A DNA stretch of 64,000 nucleotides from positions 20,063,295 through 20,127,294 of the forward strand of contig OZ024743.1 in the NCBI GenBank assembly GCA_964016885.1, in the 5' to 3' direction. The DNA comes from Eledone cirrhosa (lineage: Eukaryota > Mollusca > Cephalopoda > Octopoda > Eledonidae). The position numbers and the translations under genes were made by a program. The notes below the pieces were generated by a model. The model searched no databases, was not told the DNA's origin, and saw only the letters and a program-made list of their open reading frames with translations. Of the stretch, positions 34,602 to 45,791 are shown one piece after another (the first letter of the stretch is position 1; every line of letters begins with the position of its first letter).

Positions 34602-35535
34602 ATGAAGCAGTGGAACTTGGTCAAGGAGGAAGTGCAGGTGACAAGTCAGAGAAGTCGACAACTTTTCTCAGTCTTTTACACTCTTAGGGATGGCCTCTGT
34701 TTCTGTCATGATGTGCCTGGACTGTTTGACGTTATTGGGGAGCCGTTTGTGCCCAAGTAGTGGCAGCTATTTATAGACAGCTCTACCACAATTTTGATGG
34801 GTGTCCTCCTCCACAATGGAAACAAGTTCCCGACAGCGCCCCTAGCTCATTCAGTCTGCCTGAAGGAAGATTACTACAGTGTGAAAGTCCTCTTGGAAGC
34901 TCTGCAATACAACCAGTACAATTGGGAAATCATTGGAGACTTCAAGATGGTGGCTTTCCGGTGTGGACTCTAAGGAGGCTTTATCAAATTCCAATGCTTC
35001 CTCTGCCTTTGGGACAGCAGAGCCACCTCTGACCACTACATAAGAAAAACACTGGGAGCAGTGAACAGAATTTGAAGTTGGGACCCGGAACGTTATGTGG
35101 GAGCCACTGGTTGATCCCAGGATTGTGCTCATGCTGCTACTGCACATTAAGTTGAGGTTGATGAAGCAATTTGTGAAGGCTCTCAACAAAGAATCAGCCG
35201 CTTATAAGTACCTTCTTGAGTTCTTCCCCAAGTTATCTGGGGCCAAAATCAAAGGTGGAATTTTTGTTGGACCTCAGATAAAGAAGGTGTTTGAGTCTAC
35301 TGAGTTCTCCAATAAGCTCCATAGGATTGAGAGAACAGCATGTAACTGTTTCAAGGCAGTTGTTAAGGGCTTGCTGGGCAACTACAGAGCTGAAAACTAC
35401 CAGCAACTGGCGCAGGATCTGATAAAGGCTTTTGGCGCCATGGGATGCAGGATGTTGCTTAAACTCCATATGCTGGACGCTCACCTGGAAAAATTCAAGG
35501 ACAATATGGGCAATAAGTTGCAATATAGGCAATAA
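34602..35535 (+). pseudogene. Broken gene of unknown, probably transposon-linked family
   Basis: Frame 3 from 34602 reads MKQWNLVKEEVQVTSQRSRQ, DGLCFCHDVPGLFDVIG and then a TAG at 34758. It resumes WQLFIDSSTTILMGVLLHNG, HSVCLKEDYYSVKVLLEALQ and NWEIIGDFKMVAF, then TAA at 34971. After GGFIKFQCFLCLWDSRATSD it shifts frame near 35040-35065 to TEFEVGTRNVMWEPLVDPR and continues open to 35535 (ALNKESAAYKYLLEFFPKLS, GLLGNYRAENYQQL, CRMLLKLHMLDAHL). It is clearly homologous to a long protein that I recall as multicopy in arthropods, Hydra and molluscs and of unknown function; I cannot name it. Two in-frame stops and one frameshift make it non-functional, and the C-terminal end is probably missing. 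Confidence 0.7.
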
Positions 35536-36789
35536 GTTGCTTTATGAGTGTTATTTGTTTTTACTTGTTTGCTTTTGATAAGCTTGTGTAATACAATAAA
35601 TATATACTCTGTTGATTTAATTATATGAACTGATACATTTCTAAAAAATGTGTTTTTTCTTGAAAAATATGAAAATTTCGAAATATGAAACTCCTGACCA
35701 CAAACCCAAACTTCTGATTAAATAATAGTGTTTTTTTATAATAATGGGATATAACAAACCAGGAAATGACACTTAGAACCGGGAACCAAATATATGTTAC
35801 ACAGTGTTATCACAGTTGTATATTAAATCATATATGAAACATTTATGTATGATAAACATCCTTGTAGCCTCACTAGGAATTGAAGCTATGATCATATCAC
35901 TGCTATTCTTAGAAACAAAGATAGAGCACTCTGACGGCACCATCTCATGTTTTTTTCTGTCATCAGAAAGATTTACTCCTTCGATTGCTAAGTGTGCTAG
36001 CCGATTACACCAACTTGCCCACCCAATTTTCAGTATAGCTATTCTCTCTATCATTACATTTCCCCTTCCTGGTACTGGTGAGTGCCAGCCTCACCCCAGC
36101 ACTAGTAACCAAACCATATATGTCCCTTACCTCCACCATGATTATGATATTGTCATAATGACTTAACTTCATGAATAATGATTCAGGAAGGAAGCCAATT
36201 AGAGTTGCATACATACATATGGTCTTTCACTACAAACTATTTCATATCTCATCTTCCATGTAACTGAATATTTTCTTCACAGTTAAAAAACATTGTTACG
36301 GGTGATTTAACACAGTCTATTTTATTCTAGTTAGCCATTTTCATAAGTAATATTATATTTTTCTATAATTTGTTTTTCATCATTCAGACATATATAATTT
36401 ACTCTTTTCTGTACCGATTTAATTACTGTGACTTTGAGGTGATATATTACTGCATTATTTCTTATCCATTCATAGTCAATCATTTTTAGACGGCATCTTA
36501 TTATTTATTATAATTGCTTTATGAAATTAATCATAATGGTGTTTATACTAATGCATTGATAATGACATATGCAAGTATGTCATAACACCATTTTCAGAAA
36601 CAAATATGTTTTACAAATGATTTTCAAAAAATATATTTGCAGTAAAACAAAACAACAAAGAAAATGTCTAGAATTACAGTAATGCCGATAACATCAGTTG
36701 AGAGGGTGTCAAACCACAATGCAAATAATTGAGAGATTTATATTTCGTTTCTGTCCATCCCTTCCTAAATGCCTAAGTTACAAGTATAT
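35536..36789. other. No confirmed feature
   Basis: Unremarkable except a possible tRNA-like SINE head on the minus strand near 35960-36030 (complement contains gtaatcggctagcacac). It is too degenerate to call. Confidence 0.35.
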
Positions 36790-36905
36790 CAATACAAGTG
36801 TTGCACAGTGGTTAGTTGATGCTCAGGTTCAAATCCTTGATTGTGTGCCCCTAAAATTCATGTATATAGCCTAGTACTGAGAAATGTGAGCAAGCAAGAC
36901 ATTGT
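36790..36905 (+). mobile_element. tRNA-like SINE fragment
   Basis: gttgcacagtggttagttga followed by a perfect B-box ggttcaaatcc. The body is short and diverged. Confidence 0.5.
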
Positions 36906-37825
36906 AGATATGTAACAATATATAAAACATGAAAAAACACTTCAAAGTAATATAAAATCAGCAAGAATACACATTGATATTCAAGTTAATGAATTTCGCC
37001 GCCTTTTAATCTGGGTAAAAAGCTGGGCACATATTTTGGGTGAGCACTAGAGAAACTAAGTCGGCACTGCATTCAGGAGCTATATTGAAAGGAAAATCAT
37101 GTACGACATTTGGTTGGGTACCCCCACCACCTGCCATGGTATGGTTGCCTGTTGTCTATAAACCCTCTCCCCCACCACTCTTTACATGTCACTGCCAATA
37201 CAACTATTTTTGTTTTATATTTCCTGAGTTGGCACAGCTCTATCTTAAAATATATTATTTATTAACGGATAACATAAATATTATTTATATCATATGTGTT
37301 ACATATATATATCAACCAACATACATATTTATATACCAACCAATAAAAATATATTAGCTAAAATTATTATATATAACTGCTAAAATTTATTTCACTAAAA
37401 TCTTTAGTTTCTAGGGAAGAACAGTAGTGATATTTTATCACATTATTCTCTGCATTTCATGCCAAAATGCTAATTATTTTCTAGCTTCAAGTACTGAAGT
37501 ATTGCATAATTGTATAATTAAGAATTATTACACTAAACTTGCAATGGTGAGCTTGAATTCTTCAATATGTGTTGCTTGAAGATAGCTAATTTCACCAAGT
37601 CGACTTGCTTTAGGTAAATTTTATTAAAATAATTTTAATAAAGTTGTGCCCAAACAATGAAATGTGATCCACAATAAAGATATCTTGTTATTATAATAAC
37701 TGCATGTAAAAAAAAAGAATATATGAGTCATTAACTATTTTTTAAATACTAACTTTATGCTTCTCTTATGAAATAAACTAACCTACTGTAAATAGTTGGT
37801 TAGTAAACTTAATCTAGTATTATGT
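36906..37825. other. No recognisable feature
   Basis: A+T-rich. The 105-codon frame at 37040 has no recognised domain and ends in TA-rich sequence. Confidence 0.45.
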
Positions 37826-38045
37826 ATGCAGCATGGCCACATAGTTGAGAAGTTTGCTTCACAATCATTATGTTCTGGGTTCAATTCCAATGTATGATAT
37901 TTTGAGCAATTATCATTCACTATAGCCTCAGATCAACCTATGCCTTGTAAGTGAAATTGGTTTGATGGAAACTGTTTGGAAACCTGTTGAAGGAATATCT
38001 TGTAATTCAAAGAACTGGCATTGTCATACACTGTATCAAGCTGAA
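37826..38045 (+). mobile_element. tRNA-derived SINE, second type
   Basis: tgcagcatggccacatagtt, 'gcttcacaatcattatgttc', B-box-like 'gggttcaattcc', 'actatagcctcagatcaacc' and 'gatggaaactgtttgg'. Same type as at 10665. It resembles the lysine-tRNA-derived type known from octopus. Moderately diverged. Confidence 0.8.
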
Positions 38046-38419
38046 TCTCCCTAAGAAGTAAGTGTACATATGTCTATGATATATGCAGTTACTTACACAT
38101 TAATTACATGTGCCATATGCAGATTGTTTGATTGACCGAAAATCTGGGACACTCACCATCAAAACTGATGGAGTTCCATTCCATCTGGTTTGACACCCTC
38201 ACATGACAGTTAAGTACAATTAGCAGAGTATGTTGCAAGCATTCAGGTCAGGTTTTAATCTGGGGCTAATCTTCTCCTTCTTTTATTTCCCAACAGACTT
38301 AGTGGTGCTGAAAATGGTCATGTGTGCTGTCTTCTCTCTTTTGAATAACAATAAAAACTAAATGTTTACCTCAACCTTTCTGTCTCTTATTTACTCCAAC
38401 TACCTCTGCTGGAGTATTA
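38046..38419. other. No recognisable feature
   Basis: Nothing supported. Confidence 0.45.
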
Positions 38420-38600
38420 TTACCATTCGATTTAGGGTGAGAAGTTGGAAAAAAAAGGCTTTGAATCCCCCAAGATCAACTTTGCCTTTCATCCTTTCTG
38501 GGTCAATAAAATAAACTCAAGTACTGAGATCAATGTAATTTACTTTTCCCCTTCTCCAAAATTACTGGCTTTGTGCATAAAGTAGAAATAATTATTACCA
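38420..38600 (+). mobile_element. tRNA-derived SINE
   Basis: B-box-like ctttgaatcccc, then 'tcaactttgcctttcatcct', 'gggtcaataaaataaactca' and 'ggctttgtgcataaagtaga', with the tail aaataattatta. Same type as at 14738. Confidence 0.8.
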
Positions 38601-38879
38601 TTCTATGATGATATCCCAAATCAGTTATAGAGACAACTCTCAGATTGGTCCATGCTGTGCAACGCATCAAGAGGATCTTACATGTTTTCAGAAGTGTAGT
38701 AATTTTCCAATGACATATTACCAGCTCCTTGCTTAATCCTTCCCAATTTCTGGAGAAAGTGACACTGAACAAGTAACAGTTAGTTTCTGATTGGCTACGC
38801 GCTTCTCTATATATTCTTTACTTGTTTCATGCAAGGAAGAGAATTACATCAAATTTACATATAACTTCATTATTTTTAT

Positions 38880-38980
38880 TAACAAAAATTGTGTGCTGCT
38901 GGGGATCAAATTTATAACCTTACGATTGTGAGCCAAATGCCCTAACCACTAAGCCATGTGATTTCACATATCTATGATGA
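38880..38980 (-). mobile_element. tRNA-like SINE head, antisense
   Basis: The minus strand reads cacatggcttagtggttagg, 'gctcacaatcgtaaggtt' and 'aaatttgatccccagcagc', in tRNA order with A- and B-box-like parts. The body is not recognisable beyond the head. Confidence 0.7.
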
Positions 38981-39341
38981 AGCAGCTGTAACACAAATAT
39001 TTTAGATCTTTCTCTTTGCTTCCCCCTCTCCAAAGTCATCTATCTGATTGTTAAATTTTCCCTATTTAACATACTACAAGTACCAGCGTGATGCACATCC
39101 TATGTCTTTTCAGTTGTAACTACAGCTGTGCCCTGTGCCAGCAAGGAAATTTCTATGGGATTGTTTGACCTGCTACATACAGCAGTCAAATCTCTCAGAA
39201 TTCACACCTTATAATCTTAAACAAAAAGGAAGGACACATTGTATAATGTAGTCCTGGATACATACTTTTAAAATAAGGTAGGATGGTCATAACTGGAACA
39301 AAAGCATTTCCTGCTTATCTGAACTAACAAGTTGTTGAGCA
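38981..39341. other. No recognisable feature
   Basis: Nothing supported. Confidence 0.45.
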
Positions 39342-39560
39342 GTGAAGACTTCTGGTATCCTTCACTCTAGGACCACCCCACTGCTCACCACCATTGGTAT
39401 GAAGTTGGTTACCCGCAAGTGTGAGCCTCAGGAGCTGGAATTGCTCCTCCAACATGTCTCCCTCACCATCTTCCAGGGAAATGCCCTCTCTATTCTGTCC
39501 ACCAAGGCTGCATGGCGGCTAGTGTGTGGGCCCCAATTTGCTTATAATAGTAAGTGATGG
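39342..39560 (+). other. Short coding-like repeat, 71-codon frame
   Basis: Reads ELELLLQHVSLTIFQGNALS, then ILSTKAAWRLVCGPQFAY. The minus strand at 49207-49430 has a related stretch with GNAFSILSAAAVGR. Both are more G+C-rich than their surroundings, so they look like remnants of one transposon-derived family. Function unknown. Confidence 0.45.
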
Positions 39561-40257
39561 GTAGAGTGGGATAGATTGAGGCAGTCATAGTGGGAATTTG
39601 GTTCCATTGTGTTCGGACCTATTGTATATGTATATATTTATTTACCAAACCCAATTCATATGACCATTTTACTCCATCAACCATTTTGTGTCCCTTTGTC
39701 AAAACTCAGCACAAAATTTTTTGACCACATTTTTATGTTCAAAATTGCAATCATTACTACCAAAATTTTCTTTATATCAATCATACATCAACCTCACACA
39801 TCTGCAAGGGCCAATAAAATCTATGTATATTCCCTTTTATTGATTCACTTGAATTTTCTATTTAAAAAAACATACCTATTGGTAATAAACTTTATTGTTT
39901 TCTTAATCTAATAGATCCCAATTTTATTGAACATTTTTTAAAAGAAATTTTTCAGTATTTTTCTACTTTTTTACCCTTCTTTATTAGATATTAATAAATG
40001 TGTTGCTTGTTAAAATTAATTTAATAGTCCTAATTCCATATTAGCTAAATACTAATTTTGAGCAGGTGACTTTTACATATTAGATATTGTGGAAATAAAT
40101 TACAGGATAAGAATTTTAACAAATAAAATATAATTAAATATATATATGGCTAACTAAGAAGTTAATATTCCATTTTAATGAAAATTGATTTTGTTTTTCT
40201 TGCTTAATTATTTATGTCTTCATGGCAAAAGAAATAAATGCCTCGCATATAGTTTGT
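39561..40257. other. No recognisable feature
   Basis: Very A+T-rich. The 100-codon frame at 39609 has no recognised domain. Confidence 0.5.
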
Positions 40258-40760
40258 ATGTGCATGGCTAAGTGGTGAGATGCTGGGTTGATGATCATAA
40301 GGTAATGAATTTGATGCCTGGGATTAGCAGTGCATTGTGTTCTTGATCAAGAGATTTTATTTCACAGACCTGCAAACTTCTAAAGACGAAAAGGTGCCCC
40401 AAAACGGGGAGAAATGAGACAAAATGAGGAGATTTTACATAATGAAAGCTATATTCATTTTCACAAGAGAAGACATCTCCCTGATGGGGAGAGTTGACAG
40501 GTCTGATTTCATGTTGCTCTAGTCAGCTCAGCTAGAAAAGATGAATTATGATGACAGCAGTGTTAAACTGTATCAGGCTTTGTCTTTCTCTTGGACAATA
40601 CTGGTGTCATAGAGAGGAGACACTTGAATACATGAGTGACTGCTAGTCTTTCACAAAACACACAGCCCAGGTTTGTGCTTTGGAGAGGCAAACCCATGGT
40701 CAGTAAGTCATAGGTGCATAATCAATGGCCACTCATGACCAAGGTGGACCCCATTCCTTT
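40258..40760 (+). mobile_element. Long tRNA-derived SINE split by a MITE
   Basis: The head tggctaagtggtgagatgct with 'aatttgatgcctggg' is followed by 'tgcattgtgttcttgatcaa'. After the inserted 141-bp element the body continues: 'tgttgctctagtcagctcag', 'ggctttgtctttctcttgga', 'gtgactgctagtctttcaca', 'tttgtgctttggagaggcaa' and 'ccactcatgaccaaggtgga'. Without the insertion it is about 355 bp. It resembles a widespread cephalopod SINE type. Confidence 0.8.
40359..40511. mobile_element. 141-bp hAT-like MITE inside the SINE
   Basis: The element proper is 40365-40505. Ends CAGACCTGCAAAC and GTTGACAGGTCTG form 13-bp terminal inverted repeats with one or two mismatches. ATTTCA (40359-40364 and 40506-40511) is duplicated; with one mismatch this extends to 8 bp, the size left by hAT transposases. 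It interrupts the SINE cleanly. No coding. Confidence 0.8.
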
Positions 40761-41757
40761 ACAGTTTAATTTCTTGTCAAATTGACATGCTTTTCAAATT
40801 ACTTGGAAATGCATTGGGCTTAACTTGACTGACTATAGTCTCTTTTAGATGTTTAATATTTTCAGTATAAGACAGTGAGAGAACATTATTTCTTTTATAA
40901 ATTAAACAAGTTAAACAATGTAATAAAAAGTCGTCAACGACTAACCCAGCATCCCCACCAGGCCTGCTCGGTGAGGAAGGTGATTTTGGACACCCAGCAG
41001 GATGTAAAACAAAGCCTGCAAAGGCAGGAGGAATTCATGAGTCATCAGCCGTCCAATAGTGTGTACATATGTTTATATTGAGTGGGTATGTAAATATTTA
41101 TATATATATATATATATATATGGATATGTGTGGGATTGGTTGTGTGTGTGTGTGTGTGTGTGCACATATAAGTAAAAAAAAATGTAACTTTTAAATGATT
41201 CTTTTTATTTTATTTTATCTTATTATTTCTTTATTTATCTTGAAAAACCTGCAGTTGATACATCTACAATGCGCCCTGCACACACTGTATGACACTGCCT
41301 CTATGACTCCACAGGGAGTTATGGGATCTTTATCCTTATCCAAGTAGTTACAAAGCAAACTTTGTAACCATAAAGCCATACCTGCACTTCGCAATACATT
41401 TGTTATATTTGCTGTTTTTCAATTTTATTTGGTGTGTAATTATGGTGAAACAATCTAGTTCAACAAAATAAGATAATTATGAAATTAATATCACACTAAC
41501 TAGTTCTTGTTAATTTGCAGAGAAGCTCAGCAAAATAGCATTCACTGCAATAATGATTTGACAATAACATGTTGACATTAAAAAAAAGAAAAATATGATG
41601 TGAAGCATAGTAAATAGTGTCAAACTTTCTTATTGTTCAATGTAACTATCTGTGGTTTCATTCAACAGTGAGAATAAAGCAGTGTTCATCAATGTTATCA
41701 TATATATATACAGTACTATACACAGTCCACCAGCAAGTGGCTTAAAAAATACATGTA
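40761..41757. other. No gene; (TA)n and (GT)n tracts
   Basis: (TA)n at 41099-41120, (GT)n at about 41143-41162. The 68-codon frame at 40875 is unrecognised. Confidence 0.5.
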
Positions 41758-41977
41758 GTACTTTGAAAAATAATTGTTTCTACTTTTGGCACAAGGCCAG
41801 CAATTAACCAGTGCATTACTGGTACTTTATTTTATCGACCCCGTACGGATGAAAGGCAAAGTTAACCTCGGCGGGATTTGAACTCAGAATGGCTAAGGCC
41901 GTAACTCTATGCGTCGAAGCCTGGCGTCCGACTCTCTACCGATACTGCCAATCCCGCCTTGTACTTTGAAAAATAAT
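41758..41977 (-). mobile_element. Full-length tRNA-derived SINE with 17-bp target duplication
   Basis: Body 41775-41960 on the minus strand. A-box tggcagtatcggtagaga is at 41933-41950 and B-box gagttcaaatccc at 41873-41885. It ends ggccttgtgcc followed by a short tail. Perfect 17-bp direct repeats flank it (41758-41774 and 41961-41977). The intact internal pol III promoter elements and clean duplication make it the best SINE here. Confidence 0.95.
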
Positions 41978-42459
41978 GTGTAGTTCTTCCAACAAAACAT
42001 TTCTTGAATAAAGTTAATTAATTCACCTTGGTTAGCACAAGTAATGATAATATAGTTTATATTTATAATAGATTTGTAATGTTAGTCCCATGTGCTAAAA
42101 CTGCATATAGAGTACTTTTGTGTGTAACATGACTATTGTAAAGCTAGTCAATAAGAAATAGAAAAAGATTATTCTACACATTTTTCAAAATATCATAATT
42201 ATCTTATAAATGGGATATTTCATCTGTAAGTCTCTTCAAACTTGGGGAATAGCCACATATCATGTTACAGTTGATTTGAGGCTATCATATTAGTAACAAA
42301 CAATAATAAAGGAATGTTCAGTATACTACTTACAAGTATGTTTACTAACACTGAGAAAGTTCAGCTTTACAGCAAGTTATGTGAAGTTCAAATGTTAGAC
42401 GTTATTTCTAGTTTCATCTATAATTCTTTAACTAGAATTTTTACTTCTTGGAAAATAAT
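41978..42459. other. No recognisable feature
   Basis: A+T-rich. Nothing supported. Confidence 0.45.
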
Positions 42460-42557
42460 TGTTTCTACTTTTTGCACAAGGCCAGCAATTACCCAGTGTA
42501 TTACTGGTACTTTATTTTATCGACCCCATAAGGATGAAAGGCAAAGTTAACCTCGGC
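42460..42557 (-). mobile_element. 5'-truncated SINE
   Basis: The 3' part only, tgtttctactttttgcacaa to 'gttaacctcgg', same family as at 41775. The tail side abuts gaaaataat. No clear duplication at the other end. Confidence 0.85.
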
Positions 42558-42631
42558 AATGAATGTTTCCCTAAATAATCTGCCTTTTGATAACAGACTA
42601 ATTATATATATATATATATATATATACATAA

Positions 42632-42832
42632 ACAAGGGGGTGCTCAACAGTTCCTAGCTTTGGATAAAAGAAAATACAGGAGGGTCAGTTAATTGCGATT
42701 TTATTCAACATATTCCCCTCTCAGATTCACACACAGTGGTCCTACCTCCCCTGTAAAGGTAACAGCTCTACCCTTTTGCAGCAGCTCTACCCTAAAAGAT
42801 AAAAGACAGGAACTTCTCAGCTCCCCCTCCTG
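42632..42832. mobile_element. Mariner-type MITE, about 200 bp
   Basis: Ends acaagggggtgctcaacag and the complement of 'ctgagctccccctcctgt' form imperfect terminal inverted repeats of about 28 bp that include AGTTCCT. (TA)n flanks both sides (42603-42626 and 42833-42852), consistent with TA targeting. The interior (bases 42690-42780) looks like mariner end sequence. No transposase frame. Confidence 0.65.
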
Positions 42833-42852
42833 TATATATATATATATATATA

Positions 42853-43089
42853 TTTAATTTTAGTAATTAAAATGTAAATATGGTTAATTATATGACAGGC
42901 AGTTAATTGGTTGTGAATCCACTTAATTATGCCCCTGAGCAAAATACTTCATATATCTTAATTCCATTAGTAGATGTAAACAGATGCGAACATCTGAAAA
43001 TGCCACTACCTTTGATAGCTCCAGCAACCTATACAGGAAAAGGATGAGTCATTTATCATTTCTGAGAGTTTTCCATAAAATTAAAACCA
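42853..43089. other. Possible SINE debris
   Basis: cccctgagcaaaatacttca near 42930 resembles a SINE body. Not enough to delimit. Confidence 0.3.
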
Positions 43090-43170
43090 AATCAGTGTGA
43101 TGTAATTGGTAGCATGTGTGCTAGATAAGCAGGAAGTGCTTGGTTCTCATTAATGACGTTGTGTTCTTTT
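43090..43170 (+). mobile_element. tRNA-like SINE head, low support
   Basis: gtgatgtaattggtagcatg resembles an A-box arm and 'gcttggttctcatta' a decayed B-box arm at roughly tRNA spacing. Confidence 0.35.
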
Positions 43171-43915
43171 ATAAACAAATAAACCAGATTTAAAAACAGA
43201 TTACTTTTAAGGCTTAATAATGTGTTTTGATAAGGAAGTGGGTGATACACCATAGAAATAAATCCAATGTATTACTGGCATAAGACTTAGTGATAATACA
43301 GAAATGAAATAACTGTCAATTCTAATGAGAACAGAACTCAGAATAAGAAGCCAGTAGCAAACTTTGAGTAATATAAACATAACATAAAACAGATTTTCTG
43401 GTTCTATATTATCAAGTACATCACATTATTCTATGTAATAATACATCATATATTATTATGAAGTTAATGCACGTATCACTATATTAGTATATTTTAATGG
43501 TCACAGAATATCTGAAAAAAATTCTAGCCATATACTTTTCTGTCAAAAGTAAACAAGTTCTAGTATATCACTGAAAAACAAATAAAATAAATATATATAT
43601 ATATACAGAGATTAGTTGCAAATTCCCCGAGTCATTAAAATGAAATCAGAGATAACTTGTCACATCAATGTTAAGCCTAACAGCAGTTAAATAATGTTGT
43701 TCATTGAAAATCTTTTCTTGCTACTGTGTGGTATTGGAATTGCCAGACTGAAAGACTTCTTGCATAACAACAGCTTGAATAGAATCACATAATGATATGT
43801 GTAAGGATTATATGGCAGCATAAAAATTATAATAGTAGAAATAGCTGAATAGGTCTCAGAATGAGAGATAAAAAAAAGTAAGATATATTATATGCCAAGT
43901 GGTGTATCCATATGC
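43171..43915. other. No recognisable feature
   Basis: A+T-rich. Nothing supported. Confidence 0.5.
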
Positions 43916-43925
43916 ATATATGTGA

Positions 43926-43964
<39 letters not shown>

Positions 43965-44085
43965 TGCATGTATGTGTGTATAAATGCATATATATATATA
44001 TACATATATATGAACATAAATATGCACACACACATAAACATAATATCTATATATGTTTGTGTATGTATACATACATTTATATGAA
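43916..44085. repeat. Compound (TA)/(TG)/(TATG) microsatellites
   Basis: (TG)n at about 43937-43961 inside TA/CATA-rich sequence. The open frames on both strands are products of the repeats. Confidence 0.9.
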
Positions 44086-44109
44086 TAGTACTGTACATCG
44101 TGTCATAGT

Positions 44110-44880
44110 GGCTAAGAGACAAGCTTAGAAAACTGGAAGAAAGCAGGCTGCAGTGAATAATATCAAGTATCAAGAAGAGAAGCTAAATGTAAAGTGTACT
44201 TAACAAGGAGGAAAGCTAACAACGAGAGGTTTCCACATGTTATGCAGCATGATGTGTTTCAGTTTAAAGAAAATATACTAGAGAGAATCAAGAGATCTTT
44301 GAGGGAAACTGTGTATAGAATGAAAGTGACACGCTTGTTCTTAATGACACTGAAAACAAGAATAAATGGAAAAGAGAGAACATATTCCAAACAGACCCCA
44401 AAACACAGGATCCAGGTATTCTAGTTGATAACAACATTGCTTCAAGCACAATTAAGAATATGAAACCAGGTGGTCTACATGGAGTAGTTTATCATTTAAA
44501 CCAGCCATTTCACCTCTTTCTGTTCAAACCGGCCGTAACTGGCTGCTCATACTTATCATAAGGTATTGTTATCAAAATAAAATATCAAAACTTCGTAGAT
44601 TCGATATTATGTGAGATAAAGTGTTTAGTGTGAAAATACAATAGTAAATATAGAGTAATGTAAATGCTAAAGGGTGAATTAGAAGTCAACCAGATAATAT
44701 AAGATATCATACCCAATGACTGGTATGGTAATACCATTATCAACTGTTGCAAGGTTTAGGGGATACACTGGGGAGGTGATTACAAAAGCATCAAACTGTT
44801 GGACCAGATTATGAACACAGAATTAGCCTAACTGAAATGTAGTTCAACCTTGTGCTAGGAAAAGGAATATCAAGAGAGAA
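44110..44880 (+). pseudogene. Decayed LINE ORF2, interrupted by a MITE
   Basis: ERFPHVMQHDVFQFKENILE (44218-44285) and IKNMKPGGLHGVV (about 44450-44490) match the pre-RT region of the best copy. After the MITE (44488-44677) come NDWYGNTIINC and SIKLLDQIMN (about 44715-44820). Several frameshifts and stops. The RT palm is not recognisable. Confidence 0.75.
44488..44677. mobile_element. TTAA-type MITE, copy 4, inside a LINE
   Basis: The interior (accagccatttcacctcttt, 'gtaactggctgctcatactt', 'gatattatgtgagataaag') and the right end TAAATGCTAAAGGG match the family. The terminal TTAA motifs have decayed (tttat and tgaa). LINE homology lies on both sides. Confidence 0.8.
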
Positions 44881-44944
44881 ATGAATAAATAGAATTATTT
44901 AAAAACTACTAAAACAGGCCTAACCACAGAATACACTGATAGAA

Positions 44945-44946
44945 AG

Positions 44947-44977
<31 letters not shown>

Positions 44978-44982
44978 CTTCC
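44945..44982. repeat. (TTC)n, tail of an antisense LINE
   Basis: About 12 TTC units immediately before the antisense LINE relic; on the minus strand this is a (GAA)n tail. Confidence 0.9.
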
Positions 44983-45575
44983 TTGCTCACTTTTATTCCT
45001 GAGAGAGCCGTGGGGGAAGAGTTCTCAAATGCTTCTTACAGCAGGTCCTGTCAGAAGCAACCATTTCCAACTGATCCAGCTGGATACCCAAGCATGACCA
45101 GCCAAGCTCATGGATATTATCCAACCATCTTGCTTGGAGTCTACCTCTGGGTCTCCTGGCAGTTTGTTTTGCCCATAAAATCTATCCAGCAATTCTTTCC
45201 TGAGACATTCTAACCACATGCTTTTCATATAAGGTCTGTAATTTCTCAATTCGGAGAAGTAGCAGCACTATCTGGAGTGACTCTCTGATCTACACACTTT
45301 ATCGAGTTATATTACTCCAAAGACCCTTCGAAGGAACTCCATTTTGGCCGCTTGTATTTGAGATCGTTTTCTTTCAGTCATTACCTAAGATTCATGACCA
45401 TAGGTAAGGGGTTGGCATGAATACCGAATTGAAGATAGTGAGTTTGGTTTTTACACCTACCTCCCTTCTTCTGATTACTGAATGATGAAGCTGGCCAATT
45501 ACTGCACCAGCTCCTGCAAAGATAGACATTGAATATATTTAAGCCAAATATTATTGAAGGTTCATAGAAACAAAT
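44983..45575 (-). pseudogene. RTE/Rex-like LINE C-terminal relic, antisense
   Basis: The minus strand reads KMEFLRRVFGVI (about 45300-45340), then CLRKELLDRFYGQNKLPG and, after stops, WLVMLGYPAGSVGNGCF near 45050-45110. This is the post-RT region of RTE/Rex-type LINEs, different from the commonest family here. Stops throughout; tail is (GAA)n. Confidence 0.65.
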
Positions 45576-45791
45576 ACAACCTACATTCTATTAAATATAG
45601 GTGAAAAGATAAAAAGCAAAGTAAAATTAAAAGGTTATATGGAAGAAATTCTATGAAATAAGAAGCACAGGGCTACTCAGTTTGTTGAAGATATTTGCAT
45701 AAATATAGTAAAAAACACATTAGTCATGAAAGAAAAAGATTTATTTGAGGAAACATTGGCATGAATAATTTTGAGATATGTCTTGATGTAT
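45576..45791. other. No recognisable feature
   Basis: A+T-rich sequence between two relics. Confidence 0.45.

Noticed and set aside
35804..36166. 120-codon frame and its antisense counterpart
   Set aside because: No recognisable domain, and the region overlaps a possible SINE head. No support beyond length.
38880..38980. A tRNA gene
   Set aside because: tRNA-like heads here and at 10665, 36790, 37826, 40258, 41935 and 56627 continue into SINE bodies and do not give a full cloverleaf with a normal anticodon arm.
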